Below, piece after piece: positions 11,318-24,100 of a stretch of DNA of 64,000 nucleotides (positions are counted from its first letter, which is position 1; every line of letters starts with the position of its first letter). The stretch is from NCBI GenBank assembly GCA_033977485.1, contig CM066984.1:111397251-111461250 (forward strand), written 5' to 3'. The stretch is from Hydrangea macrophylla (lineage: Eukaryota; Streptophyta; Magnoliopsida; Cornales; Hydrangeaceae). The translations under genes were made by a program, and so were the position numbers. Under the pieces are notes generated by a model that did not search any database, had not been told where the DNA came from, and worked only from the letters and a program-made list of their open reading frames with translations.

Positions 11318-12238
11318 GGCTGGCGATAAAGACACTTTTATTTTTTAGTCAAGGCACCTAAATTTAATTTAAGAAATCAGTTTTTCACCTTTAATTTTAA
11401 TTAGAAAGGCACCTCACTTTTTTTACTATATATTATCTCTTTGTGTTTTTCTCTTTATTTATTTTTAAATCCTTGGTTATTTCTGATTTTTTTCTCTATT
11501 AACTCTTAATTTGTATTCAGCGTTTTATTCGATTTGACTTCTTCTATTATAAGTTTTTTTATTTTTTCACTAATTGTGATTCTTCTCTCTTCTCGATAGG
11601 TGTCACATGATCATTCTAAGCATAATTTATGTAATGATATGAATTTGCCCATATCAAGTTTCGAGATTGATTATTTGCATCATCAATTTATTACACTTTA
11701 TAGTGAAATTACGTTTGTGTGTGCGTGTGCGTGTGTGTTTGGCATGGGTCATATTTATTCCAGATTTATTATTATTATTCTTTGAATATCTTTTAATTTT
11801 ATAATATTTATGAAAATATATAATTTCTAATTATGTGTGTTGTACTTGTCCTTGTAGTTTGGTTCCTGTAATTTAAAAAGTGTCACTTTAGTCCCTGTAG
11901 GTTCATTAGTGTGTCAAATAAGTCCAATAAGTCCTTTAGTGATGAATATTTTTTGTCACTGAAAGTAAAAAAATTGTCACAAAAAGTGTTTTGAGCGACT
12001 AAAATGACACACTTATAAAACTACAGGGACTAGAATGACACTTTCTAAACTACATGGACCAAATTGACATAAAGGGCAAACTAAGAGGGTGTCAAATATA
12101 GTTAAGCCTATAATATATAATAAAATAAGTGAGGTGTCCTTATTAATTAAAGTAAAAGATAAAATACTACGGAGTAATTTTTTAAACTTAAATTTAGTTG
12201 CCTTAATTAAAAAAATGAAAGTACATTTATGGCTACCC
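11318..12238. mobile_element. Foldback DNA transposon, family 3, copy A
   Basis: The ends GGCTGGCGATAAAGACAC and (reverse) GGGTAGCCATAAATGTAC are followed inwards by inverted subterminal repeats (AGGCACCTCAC / GTGAGGTGTCC). A second, inner inverted repeat contains phrases such as ACTACAGGGACTAGAATGAC. The body matches the element at 55951-57048 in opposite orientation, including a GGCATGGGTCATATTTATTC segment. No clear target duplication is visible, and the right flank may have been disturbed by the next element at 12248. Confidence 0.7.
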
Positions 12239-12247
12239 TTAAATATA

Positions 12248-13677
12248 GGGTAAATTGCACTTTTCAACCTTGTATTTTGAATTTTTTAGGATTGTGACAC
12301 TTTAATTCGTACACTTTCCAATTTGAGCATTTTAGACCTCAGAGCTTTATAAGTGTGACAATTAAGTCCAATCAGGTCTTTTATAATTAAATGTAGACTA
12401 CTAGTTGTTTAAAGAATTATACTAAACTCCCAAGTAGTTTTCTTAAATTTAGAATTTTCTCGTTTCTTTGAATCTCAAATTATTTTACCACCGCCTTCAA
12501 TCAATCCTGTATTAGATTCTGATTCCTCAGCCTGGTAGCCTAGTAAGTTTTTTATATGAATATTAGATATAAATTAAGAAGAATTAGGATCTGAAAATAT
12601 AAATAATTCAACGTCATTACAAATCATAATAGAACAAAATAATAAATTAATACAAAGATCACAAGAATTTATTAAAATCTTGAAATCATCAACTAGAAAT
12701 TGTTAACGAAGTTAGACATCTACAAAATCTTGAGCAAAAAATTAAAACGCAATTAGTAATTAGGTAAGAAGACCATGAACCTTTAGATTCTTACCCTTGA
12801 CCATACAGTGAAGATCCTTCAGAAATTCCTTTCGAAAGGCTTTTCAGGAGGATCTTCTCTATATGGGCAAGGTCAGAATTCAAAAGTTCCTGGTCTTCTT
12901 CCCTAATTACTTGTTTTTTTTTCTAATGTTTTTTGAGCAAGATTTTGTAAATGTTTAACTTCGTTAACAATTTCTAGTCAATAATTTTCATGATTTTTAA
13001 TAAGTCATGATAATGTTTTTATTAATAAATTATTTTGTTCTATTATGATTTGCAATGAAGTTGAACTATTTAAATTATCATATTCTACTTCTTATGCACA
13101 TCTAGTACTCATAGAATAAACTTACTAGGTTATCAAGTTGAGGAATCATGCTCTGATACCAGATTGATTGAAAACGGTGGTAAAAATAATTCGTTATTAG
13201 ATGAAAAGAGAAAATATTAAATTTAAGAAAACTTTTGGGGAGTTTAGTAATTGTTTAAACTACTAGTGTTCAAAGTTTAATTATAAAAGATCTGATTGGA
13301 CTTAGGCTTAGTTTGGTCCCCATGTGGCTTTTTAAAAGTAGCTTATGAAATTTATTGTTGAGTTGTTTGATAATTTTGTACAAGTGATATATTACTCTTC
13401 AAAAAAACATCATAAAATAAAAAGGCAACATTGAGCTTTAAAAGCTCTATCCATTCTAGAGCTTTTAAGTTCAATTTTTGCAGAGCTCATAAACTAGTTA
13501 CCAAATAAATTAACATGGATTTGTGCTTTAAAAAAGGAGAAGCAATAAAATGTGGGCCAAACTAGCCCTTAATTGTCACACTTACAAAACTCTAGGGTCT
13601 AAAATGCTCAAATTAAAAGTACAGAGACTTAAGTATCATGACCCACAAACTACAAGGGCGAAAAGTGCAATTTACAC
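12248..13677. mobile_element. MULE-type foldback element with retroelement-like arms
   Basis: The terminal inverted repeats are GGGTAAATTGCACTTTTC and (reverse) GTGTAAATTGCACTTTTC. The flanks TTAAATATA and TTAAATGCA agree at 7 of 9 positions, consistent with an aged 9-bp duplication. The two arms (about 600 bp) are diverged inverted copies of one another. The right arm read on the minus strand contains TGGTATCAGAGC (13151-13163), the classic initiator-Met tRNA primer-binding site, while the left arm has a mutated version. This suggests the arms derive from a tRNA-Met-primed reverse-transcribing element (LTR retrotransposon leader or an old pararetrovirus fragment; not resolved). A MITE is inserted in the right arm. 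Confidence 0.6.
13305..13568. mobile_element. Tourist-like MITE (TTA duplication)
   Basis: The ends GGCTTAGTTTGG and CCAAACTAGCCC are flanked by TTA on both sides (13302-13304 and 13569-13571), as for PIF/Harbinger elements. The other arm of the surrounding foldback (12353-12377) still holds the empty site, reading GGACTTAATTGTCAC in reverse. This confirms the boundaries and a 3-bp duplication. Confidence 0.75.
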
Positions 13678-15122
13678 TTAAATGCACTATATAGAGAAAT
13701 ACATACATGATCTACATCTTCTTGATAAATAATGTTTTCTGAATTTTTGCAATCATTGATCCAATTCTGAAAAATGAGAACCAAGAATGGTGGAACCACG
13801 AGGACTGCTTCACTTTGTTTTCATGCGATTCAAATTACTTGCTTTGTTGAATATGGTAATTTATCTTTTCGCCTAGCAAGTTGGCCAGAGCATTTTAGGG
13901 AAGGTTAGAGATTCAAAACCCCTCCCAAGTAAAATAGATGCGAACGATGAACCTCAATCTCAAATTTGTCTTTGTTCTACTTCGATAAAACGACAATAAG
14001 TAAATTGTCTGAAATATTGGCGGGGATTCTGAAGTTGTAGAGATTTGTTCCCGTATATAAAAAAAATTAAAAAAAATTATAAATAAATAAAAAAAAAAAA
14101 GAAAAAAAAGAAGAAGCTCTATTTGTGTTTAAGCTCAAAAGTTATTAAACCTGTTACCTGATAGACACTTCTCCCATATGGTCCTTTTGATTGCTGAGAA
14201 ATGTGGAAAAGCCTGGAATCCTATGCCATGGTTGGTGAGAGGAAACACTTTCTCTTGCATGTTCTTTCCTTTTCTTGACTTAGATGATCCACAAAACGAC
14301 GGAGCCCTAAAGACAAAATGGTAGTGAAATGGCTATTGTGATATTCCAGTTGGGTATTTTATTAGAATTTAATATATTTTCTATTTTGGAAAGCATTTTC
14401 CAACTCTTAAAATTTATAATAAACAAAAAATGCCGTCGAAAAACATATATTATTTTTACTTGTGCATTGTTTAAAATCACTTCTCAAACGTAATTTTGGC
14501 CGAACCATGCTTCTGAAACCCAAAACGCATATATTTGCTTGTTTGAATAAATTTCATAAAGCACTTTAGATTCCTAAGAGCACATTTTGGTTGAAAAAAT
14601 TTTGAGGTACTTCATCCCAAACGTGATACAGGAGCAAAATTGAGCTACGAGAAAAGTTTCTTAATTCCAATAGTGCACTGTGCACGTGTCCTTGTGATTA
14701 GAGGTATCTGCTTCTACTTCAGTTTCAACCAAAATGCAAAAATCGAAGCCAATCCAAACGAGGCTGAATGTCAGCGGTGCCATAACAACATATAGACCTC
14801 ACCTATCGAACATAGATTTAGTCCAAATATATAATGAGACAAACCGAAGTAGAATTAGAAAGATGACCTCTCTTTTCTAATCTGAGTAATTTCAATGAAT
14901 TTCTCTGCAGCAAATAAAAAAATAATTAATTAAATCCGATGGAGGCAGAAACTCGGCCAAAACTCTTTGAAAGAGTCCCCAATAGGAAGGAAAAAAATAA
15001 ATAAATAAAAAATCCTCCATTGATGCTATGAAATTTTTTTCGAGGTGAACAGTATTTTCTTCACTGCCCACATGATCCGAAAAATAACTATTGAGCCATG
15101 TACTAAATCATTACTTGTGGCA
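13678..15122. other. Intergenic region downstream of the tafazzin-family gene
   Basis: No convincing gene. From about 14450 to 14775 there is a MITE-like stretch with phrases resembling 22270-22556 in the tafazzin-family introns (CACTT..AAACG, GCACATTTTGG, CTTGTGATTAGAGG / TTGTGATTAATTAGGG). The rest is low-complexity AT-rich DNA and would include the 3' UTR of the gene ending at 15123. Confidence 0.55.
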
Positions 15123-18100
15123 TCAAATTCTAAGCTTGGGCTTCAGTAATGTTTTACCAAAACATCGTAAGCTTTCCATGACCATCCAAATTTGCTCTGA
15201 TATAGTGGAGTAGAGACATCTTTGTGCTGCCTGGTCCAATCCACAAGGACTAATGGTCGGCCATCCAGCATTGGGAGAAGATACATTCCTACTCATGGAT
15301 ATTGCCGCTAGTCTCAATTTCGGAAGATCAAATTCTATCGGGTCACCAACAAAAATGTTTATGTTCTTATTACATAATGGAAAAGGCGCTCTTCTACCAA
15401 ATAAATAATTTTCGGGCATCACCTGGAAATGAACGAAAAAATGAGCGTTAGAAGTGCAAAAAATAGCAAATGGACCAAAAAGATCTATAACAAATTATTT
15501 GTATCCTTCTAATACAATTATTAGTCATATTCAAAGTGTTTTCTCTCTAAAGAGAGTATTTGTGATATAAAGGTCCAAAATTCAGTGCTCGTAATTGGTT
15601 CAATATTGACACATTGAAATAGCTAAATAATAGCGGTCAGTAACAACACGAGCTAGAACACTCGAATACAGGCAAGAACTGTCGTCAAGTTGGACCCTCT
15701 TTCAATCTTCACTTTGAGAGCTAAGGACAATTAGGTAAAATTATTCATTTGGACCATGAAACTTTTTCCTGAAATCACTCCGAACCTAAATGATGTCCAT
15801 GTGCACCTAATGTGCCAGCATACCACCTGTGGGATCTGAACAGTGACAATGGATCTCACCACTAAGAAGATTATCCACACAATGCTAAGGCAAGAGTCAC
15901 CATGATTTCGTCATTATAGTTTCAAAAATCAAATTATTAACAAGAAGAAACAATTCAAACTGCTCAAGCAAATCCCATTTTCAGGATTAATCGCCAGTAA
16001 ATATTTATAGTTGACCTTCGATGCATGAGATATATGATAATCTGACTGAATAAAAAAGTGATGGAAAAAAACGTACTTGAAGAAAGAGTGATAAATGAAA
16101 GGAGAAATACATTGAACAAGAGTAAAGAATGAAGAAAGAAAAATAAAAAATCTGAATAGGACTAGTGATGTTATCACTCCATGTTCTTACATTAGATGAG
16201 AATGCATCCATGAAGTGACATACCAAACACACCCTAAGCCAAATTGAACAGCTTGGTGCCATGCTTATTTTCGAGATGAAGAGAAAAGTGCAAGTTGGGT
16301 GTCAAGTGTTGTCACGACCCAAATCCACTAAGTATGGCACGAGGGTACGTGACATGCCACCGAGGCCTGACCCTATGTTAATAACGTACAAAACGGGTTT
16401 TAGACTCCCATTTAAACCACATTTGCAAGTGATTAGTCCCAAGGGTATAATAGGATTTGAAAATTTGAGTTAGATTTTGTACCAAAAGATAGCCGTTTGA
16501 GTCTAGGTTCCAACGTTGAAAACGGTGCACGGTTTCAAAATTTCAGAAAAAGTTATGTCTGTTTTCGTAAAAGTCGTCGTTTTGAACCAATTAATACTGT
16601 GTGTATTTCGATCAATCGAAACAACTTCTATCCACAATTCTAGCCATGAGCATCTAAGCAATCAAACATGCTTGAATAGCAAAAGCACTTACCAAAACCT
16701 TTTGTACATGAATATAAGAGTCTTATACATGAAGTTCTACACATGCTCACCTAACAACATAATTTACAAGTCCTTTAGTTCCAAACTACAACTACTACGC
16801 CATATACAATATGCACATTAAACACTTGCTCTCCTCTTTCGTCCACTACTTCTCTTTCTCCTTCTCTTTCCTTTCACCTGACATGGTTATTCAATAACCA
16901 CATGAGCTGAAGCTCAGTGAATAACATGTTCTTTAACATAAATCCGTGTATATCATTCAAACATGTGATATGCAATTCAATGTAACATAATGAATTACAA
17001 CCAAGTAAGTATTTATCTCCAAAGCTTCTTGTTCTTCTCACTACCCCATGCCCGTAATGGCACCCTTTATCCTTGTTCCGAGCTATCCAATACCCTATAC
17101 AAGGCGTATTGAACACTCAAGCCTTAGAAGGCTTTTCTACACTCCCTTTTGGAGCTTTCTCTTTGTAGTGATAGAACAATTGCTTCTTCAACCACATAAT
17201 CACATGAACATGTTTTCAACACATAATCCTTTATATTTCTTGCACATATAGACAATCATGATATGCACGCATGCTCATAATCCATGAATTGAAAGTAAAT
17301 AATTTATATGCCACAATTTCATTACTTGAAAAGTTTCCTCAAAGATAGAGGTTACTCACCTTGCTCTAGATATAGAATTGACAAGATGTAATGCTCACTT
17401 CAAACTCCTACAAGTCATATAAGATTTGATAGCAAATCAATATGAGTTCCTCTAATTCATCCATCAAAACTCTATGGAAATGAAATTAAATCACATACAA
17501 AGAATACTCTTACCCTTAGCTTCTCAAGTCTAGCTTCAATTTGAGATAGAAATCTCCCTAGCACCCTTTTCCCTTTGGTTTTCCTTCTTTTCTCTCTTGT
17601 TTTTCCCTTTCTTCTTTGCACCTACTTGCTTGTATAGAGACAAGCACCTCAAAAAGATGTACATCTTATTTAACTAGCTATTCTTCCATTTCTCTCTCTT
17701 GCCCACTTGAATACACATAGACTTAGCCAAATATAGCCCAACACCTTCTACTTACCCACCTACTAGGCCACCTACTAGCTTAGGTAATGTAAGCTAGCAC
17801 CTTGATTAGGCTAACTATTCATCATTAAGCTAATTAATCTCAATTAGACTAATTAATCTTGATTAGAAAAAATTCTACCAAATTTCCGAAATTACACTTT
17901 CACCTACCATATTTCTTACTAATTACACAATAGCTCCTCTAGTTCTCGTGAATTGCTAATTCACCTACTAGTTAGGAAAATGTATTCTTTTTACTCGTAT
18001 CATTTATGTCCTTGTTTAGCAATTCAACATTTTACATCAAATATATATCCAATACAAGGCATTAAATAATTCCATGTCTTTCAAAATATGCAAATGCCAA

Positions 18101-21100
18101 ATAGATTGCCATGTATAATACATAACAAGAGTTCATCAACTCTTAAATTCCTTCCATCACTTAATAATAAGATTAGGTATGCAAATCACATATATATTCA
18201 TGTCATTACCGTATAATGCACATTAAAATAATATGGGTAAATATCACTTACCTCCCTCGAGGTATGGCCTAATAACACTTACCTCCCTCCACATTTCAGG
18301 TGTAACACTTACCTCCCTTGTCAGAGTTTGTCATTAACACACATAACAGAAATTACTAAGTTACCATTTTGCCCTTATTAAAGTGATGTCGTTTTGGGTA
18401 TATTTTTCATTAACACTCTTACCATTATTTATTATATTATTTCAGAAACTAATGTCCAATAAATATTTGACACGTCATCATCTTCTTCAATCTTATTTCT
18501 TCTTCTTCCTCCATGCAAAGTTGCTGAAGATTACAGTCACAAGGGGGTGTGATATATAACTATACTTTAAAGATTGGCTCATTTAGTTTACAGTTCTACC
18601 ATCATTTACAGCTCTACCATCAATTACATGAAATAAATCTAAAAAACAAAGACCCTTATCTCAATCCTCACAATCAGATCTATCGGTCAAGACTCAACCA
18701 CATCTCCTGCTTCTTCGGTCAAGACTCCAAGCCCTTGATTCACTTTTCTCCGGCTTCGTCGCCGTCGCTTCCAGCTTGAAATCGCCGTTGGACATCAATG
18801 ACTGTCCTGTTGGACATCAATGACCGACGCCAGAGCCAAACGGAAAACTGTGTAATAGACTTTTGTGTTGTGTGTGTAGTTATATATCACACCCCCCTCT
18901 CCACCGCCAATCACAATCAGTAGAGATTTTGGTGGAAAAATTAAATCTAAAGATAGAAATTAGGATTTGGGGTTGTGGATTGAATGGAAAAATTAAACCT
19001 ATGGTATAGAGAGAGAAAAATTAAAGCACTGGGTTTGAAATTAGGACTTGGATTAAGGTAGCCAAGAAAAAAAAAAATTTAAGATGTTTGAAGGGTTATG
19101 GAGAGGGAAGAGCAATTACAGAGGTGAGACGTTTTAAAAACCTATTGAATCGCATAGAAAGGTAAATTCCACTTTCCTACATTGATTTGGTTCGCAGATT
19201 GCAATTTTCGGGGATCAATTCGTGATACAAACAATGGATGTGGGTCTTCATTTGTGATGTTGAAATTGGCGAATCATGTTAAATTCATGATGAATCTGGG
19301 TATATATATATACAAGTAAATACATACTGTGTATCTTCATTAAAGTCTCTTCAAATCCTCAATTCTCACAAAACAGAGCCTCAATGATGAATTGGGTATG
19401 CTTCAAAAGCTTGATTTGAGCTCGAATTCGCTCGTTGGAACCATTCCATAGAGCATTGAGAAGCAAAAATCACTGGTTTTCCATGGCTTTGAGTGTATAT
19501 ATATATGTTATACATAGAAATATGCGTGTACAGTGTTGGTGTATGTATATGTTTATATTACTTTCTTTTTTTATCTTTGTAGAAGGGTAATTTGGGAATT
19601 TCATATTTTTTTAAAAGTGATGTCATTATAATCTGTTATCTTGTTTCACGGTAAGTTAACGGAGGGGGGACCTTGTTTCTGAAATTTGAAAATAAGGGAG
19701 GTAAGTGTTACACCTGAAATGTGGAGGGAGGTAAGTGTTATTAGGCCAAACCTCGAGGGAGGTAAGTGATATTTACCCAAATAATATTATCACATGTCAA
19801 AATGTTGGGATATTACAAGTGCACCCAGCTTTTCTTACTTTATGAAAGAGGTCAAAAGTCTTACACAAAATTCTTATCAAAAAATACATTAATGAAGAAA
19901 AATAAGAAACCGGACAGATATTAAACGTCAACAATAGTGATAACAGTTACAATGCCTGGGCCTCAAAAATTCCAAGAGATCTAATACTAACGTAATTCCA
20001 GGATATTAGCAACATTATCTGGAAGTACCGGATACAAATGTGACACCCGCTCCCGCGGTTTATATTTAATATTGCTTTAGCATGCATAATCATGAGTTAA
20101 TGTTAATTGATATGTTATGCGACACTTATTGAAGGTGGGATCAACCCACTAAGTTGCTTATGGGTGCCCAGTTGAGAACCCAGTTGTGGCCGATGTGGCA
20201 ATCCCAAGTTGGGATATGTGTTGATGGGTCCCAGTTGAGATGAGACAGTAATATGTGGAACACCCTATGTGCCTAAATGTTTATTAAGACTTAAATGATT
20301 TATTATTTTATTGTTGATAATATCATGTTATAAGGCGATGACCACTTTTGGGGTCAGATAGGGGTACCTTTGTGAGCACGAATTGAACACGTTACATAAT
20401 TAGTAGGCTAATTAGTAACTTCATAAAATTATATGGGACCACTTAAGGGACCCATGCGAGACAGACAAATACCCATTTAGGTTGAGGATAGTTTTAATAC
20501 AGTTTAATAAGTATTTGGGGCGTAATTAGGATGTGTCATAATAAAATGAAGAATTCTTATAACAAGGCACGTAAGAGAATGAGTCATTCTCATCTTCTCT
20601 GTTTAGTTAGTACACAGTAGAGATACATACGGAGATATACGAGACGTATATCGACGGAAATTTGACGGCAAACTTCTCGACGCCGATTGACGCGCCTAAC
20701 GACGTCGGTTTTTAAAATAGGTTATATATTCGGACTCCTGGAAGTGAGTCTAATCTATTGATACTAATTTTATTGAGTTCTGTGACAGTTTTTCCGTGAC
20801 CCATTTTGGGGTTTAAGCTCGTAGCTTGTAATTTATGTAAAGGATTTGTACCTGGTTCATAATAGGACTTCACTTTAATCTCAAGATTAGGAGCGAAACC
20901 CAAGAGGTGAGTGATGTTAATTTTGATATTTGGATGATTTTCATGTTGGGTTCAATTGTGATGCCAAAGCATGCCTAATTTGCTTAATTTAATTTATTTA
21001 GTTTATTATTGGGCAAAATTCATGTGGCTAAATTAGGCCCAATTTATTTGTGAAAGTACGGTGTAATGATTAAATGAGCATGTTGAGTTGCCTATTTGGG

Positions 21101-24100
21101 TCAATGAAAATTGCTAGTTCTATACCACCATGAGATAATCTTTGTGGTGACGACCACGGCCGCCAGAGGCCTATGGGACCGCACGTGTGAAGGCGTGGGT
21201 CATGACTAGTCACGTGGGCTTGGGGAGTGGAGCCGCGGACTAGCCGGTAGTGGTGGGAGTGAACTAGTAATTGCCAGAGAATATAGTTGTTTGTAATATG
21301 TTGAATTGAGTGTGTTTGTTATCCATGTTCATGATTGGCATTGCTCACAAGCATATAACTTATATATTGTAGTGGTTATTGAATAACCATCGTAGGTGAT
21401 CGCGGCGAGGAATCGGGGAAGTGAGCTGGGAAGTGGCTTGGCTAGCTTATGGGTTTGGGAGGTTGTTGTAATATTGTTAATAGTTACCTGCTTTTTAGTG
21501 TTAAACTTGTAATATGTTTGTAATTAGTTTCAATTCCCGATGGTAGTGTATGTTGTAACATAGTTGGTGTAAAACTTGTATAATAGGAGTTGGTAGCCTT
21601 GATGCTTGTAATATATGGTTTTGGTGGTTAAATGTTTATGTATAGAGCTTGGGTTAGTTTGGGACGTTAATCTTGGAGTTTTACTCTTTCGGTTTAATCG
21701 GTTAATGATTATATTTAGTACTTTTACTAGAATATTTAAAAACTATTGCTTGAACTTGGAAGCTCATGGTTGTGACTTTAGTTTTATTCTAAATGGTTTA
21801 AAGCATTAGTACTGGTTTCAACTTGTAATTTGGTAATATTATTTGAGAATTTACTATTTGCTAAAACGGGGTTTTTGGCTGATTGCAAAGACAGGATTTT
21901 GTCCTTTGTTGGCTGAGCTTCTTTGGTTTAAGCTTACTTTAAACATATTTTGGAACCTTAGTGACTTGAGTTAAGCCTTGGTGGCATGCCACGTGTCCTA
22001 GGATCATTTGGGTGATTCTGAGGCGTGACAACAAATGTTATGGAAATGAGATAATTAAATGAAATCGCAAAGAACGTTACCTCTTGAAAACCATGATGGA
22101 TAATTGGCAAAACTATTGGGGTTACAGGGGCCCGAGCAATCAGACTGGCAGTTCCCCATTTCAATCTTCTAATTGGCCCATCTTCTTGAGACACTTTTCC
22201 CTCCGGAAATGTATGCAACTGCTCAATTGAGAGGTAAAACAAATGCTTTCAGATTAAGTGTAGAAACTAGTATAAGAACGCTTTTAGGAATCACTTTTCA
22301 AATACACCTTTGAGCCAAAAGGTGCCTTTGGGAACCCAAAACGTAATTAGTCTATTTGGATCAATTTTAAGAAGCTCCATAGTCCATACATAGAGCACCA
22401 AAAGCATGTTTTGGCTGAAGCAGGTCCACAATGTGATGCATGAAGCAAAATTTGGTTTTAACAATTTTTTTAAATTTCCAAGGTGCCATTGTGATTAATT
22501 AGGGCTTCTACTTCTGCGTCTACACAAAAGCCACACCCACTGCAAACAGGCCCTAAGAAACCGTTAAGAACACCCTAGATCTTGTCAGAATACCAATCAA
22601 AGAAAATGAGTGGCCAGATTTGTAACTGCAGTGTATACACAATGTGTACAAAGGCCGCACCTCCATTTTTTTTTGGAAGGACCGCACCTCCATCTGGGTG
22701 CCTTTTGAATATACAAGTATCACTTATCAACCTTCAATATTTTAAATGATGGTATGAATCATGATCTACAAGATTATAGGAGAAATCAATTAATTCACAA
22801 AGTTAAGAAGTTTACTTCTCTTTGTGGGATCTATAGTAATTCATCGCTCGAAAAGGTATTAAAAAACAAGCTTTACTTCAGGGATAAGTGGACTGCTCCT
22901 CTTCCTTACATGACAAGAACACCTCCAATTCCAATTCTATTTCAATATTCTAAAAGTGCAAGCACTACCCATAGAAATGTCTCATCAGTTAACCCATGCC
23001 AACCTCCTCATCAAGATATCCCGAGTCTGAGTTTCAAACAAGGTTCAGCTAATAAGGGGTGTTCACAGACCGACCGACCAAACCAAATCGAACCGGTCTT
23101 TCGGTTTTCTAAAAATTACTCTAAGCTGAAAACCGAACCGGAACCAACCGATTCGGTCGGTTTTTTAAGCATGAAAAATCGAAAAAATCGATCAATGAAC
23201 ACTCTTCGCCTAACATACTTCATGTGGTAAAAATGGCCCCACAATCACTAAAATCAAGCCCACAAAAAATTATAGGCAGTCATCAAAAACTCGAAGAAAC
23301 AAGTCCCAAATCTCCACAGGTAGTAATAATCACATATTCCCTAAAAAAAAAAGTTTCAAAGGAAAAAAAATGCAAACTAGTACAACCACAAATCCACAGT
23401 TGCAACTTCGAATTATAGGCTATAATACAAAGTGCATAAGAGAAGAAGTAAAACCATCCATTCCGAGTAAAATTATAGAATAAAGAGTAAATACCCATGC
23501 TCCATCTCTTAAGCGATCCAGAGCTTCGTTCATGTGCTCCTGATAGATTCCACCACCCCTTGTTATAGGTATACATTTCCCTGTGTATTGATTCTTTCAT
23601 AATAAAGCCCAACTCAAAAGCAATTGACAAAACAAAGCTACAACAACTTTAGGCCAGGAACAAGGAAGCATATAATGATGACAATGATGATCAATGAACA
23701 CAGAATTCCCAAATGATAACAGGCCTTAACAGGAGATGAACTTCAACGCCATACATAAAATTCTCAAACTTTTGAGGACTATTGCCAAATAAAAATGTAC
23801 ACACAATTTTATGGTAGTGGGTTCACAATAAAGTTATACTAAAGGAAGAGATACCCAGTTGATTTACAAGCATGAAACAGAGAGTCCTTGTGCAACCTTT
23901 GTTTCCAATACATCACCAATGGTATTTTATTTCTGTGCACGGGTGACTCAAAAGTCCAAGTATTTCACCAGAGTATTCTAAGTTTTTTAGCACAGAAATC
24001 CAACATAACGTTACAAAGCACACTCTCAGTGAAAAATGAGAACTACATAAACTTTTTCAGAGTTTCTAATGGTAGTAAGTTCTGGTAGAGGTTGTTACTT

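Larger units (their letters stand above)
16310..19817 (-). mobile_element. Solo LTR (minus orientation), split by a later MULE
   Basis: On the minus strand it runs from TGTAATATCCCAACA to GGTCGTGACA. The flanks AGTGT (16305-16309) and AGTGC (19818-19822) match at 4 of 5 bases. Removing the MULE at 18235-19778 and its duplication leaves about 1.95 kb with no internal domain, so this is a solo LTR. It shares a GGTTATTCAATAACC palindrome (16885-16899) with the solo LTRs at 20039 and 28600. It lies in intron 4 of the tafazzin-family gene, in the same sense as the gene. Confidence 0.75.

Noticed and set aside
11600..11785. Small frame related to another at 56586-56768
   Set aside because: Both lie in copies of one non-autonomous transposon family. 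Similarity is at the DNA level and the frames are not maintained as a protein.
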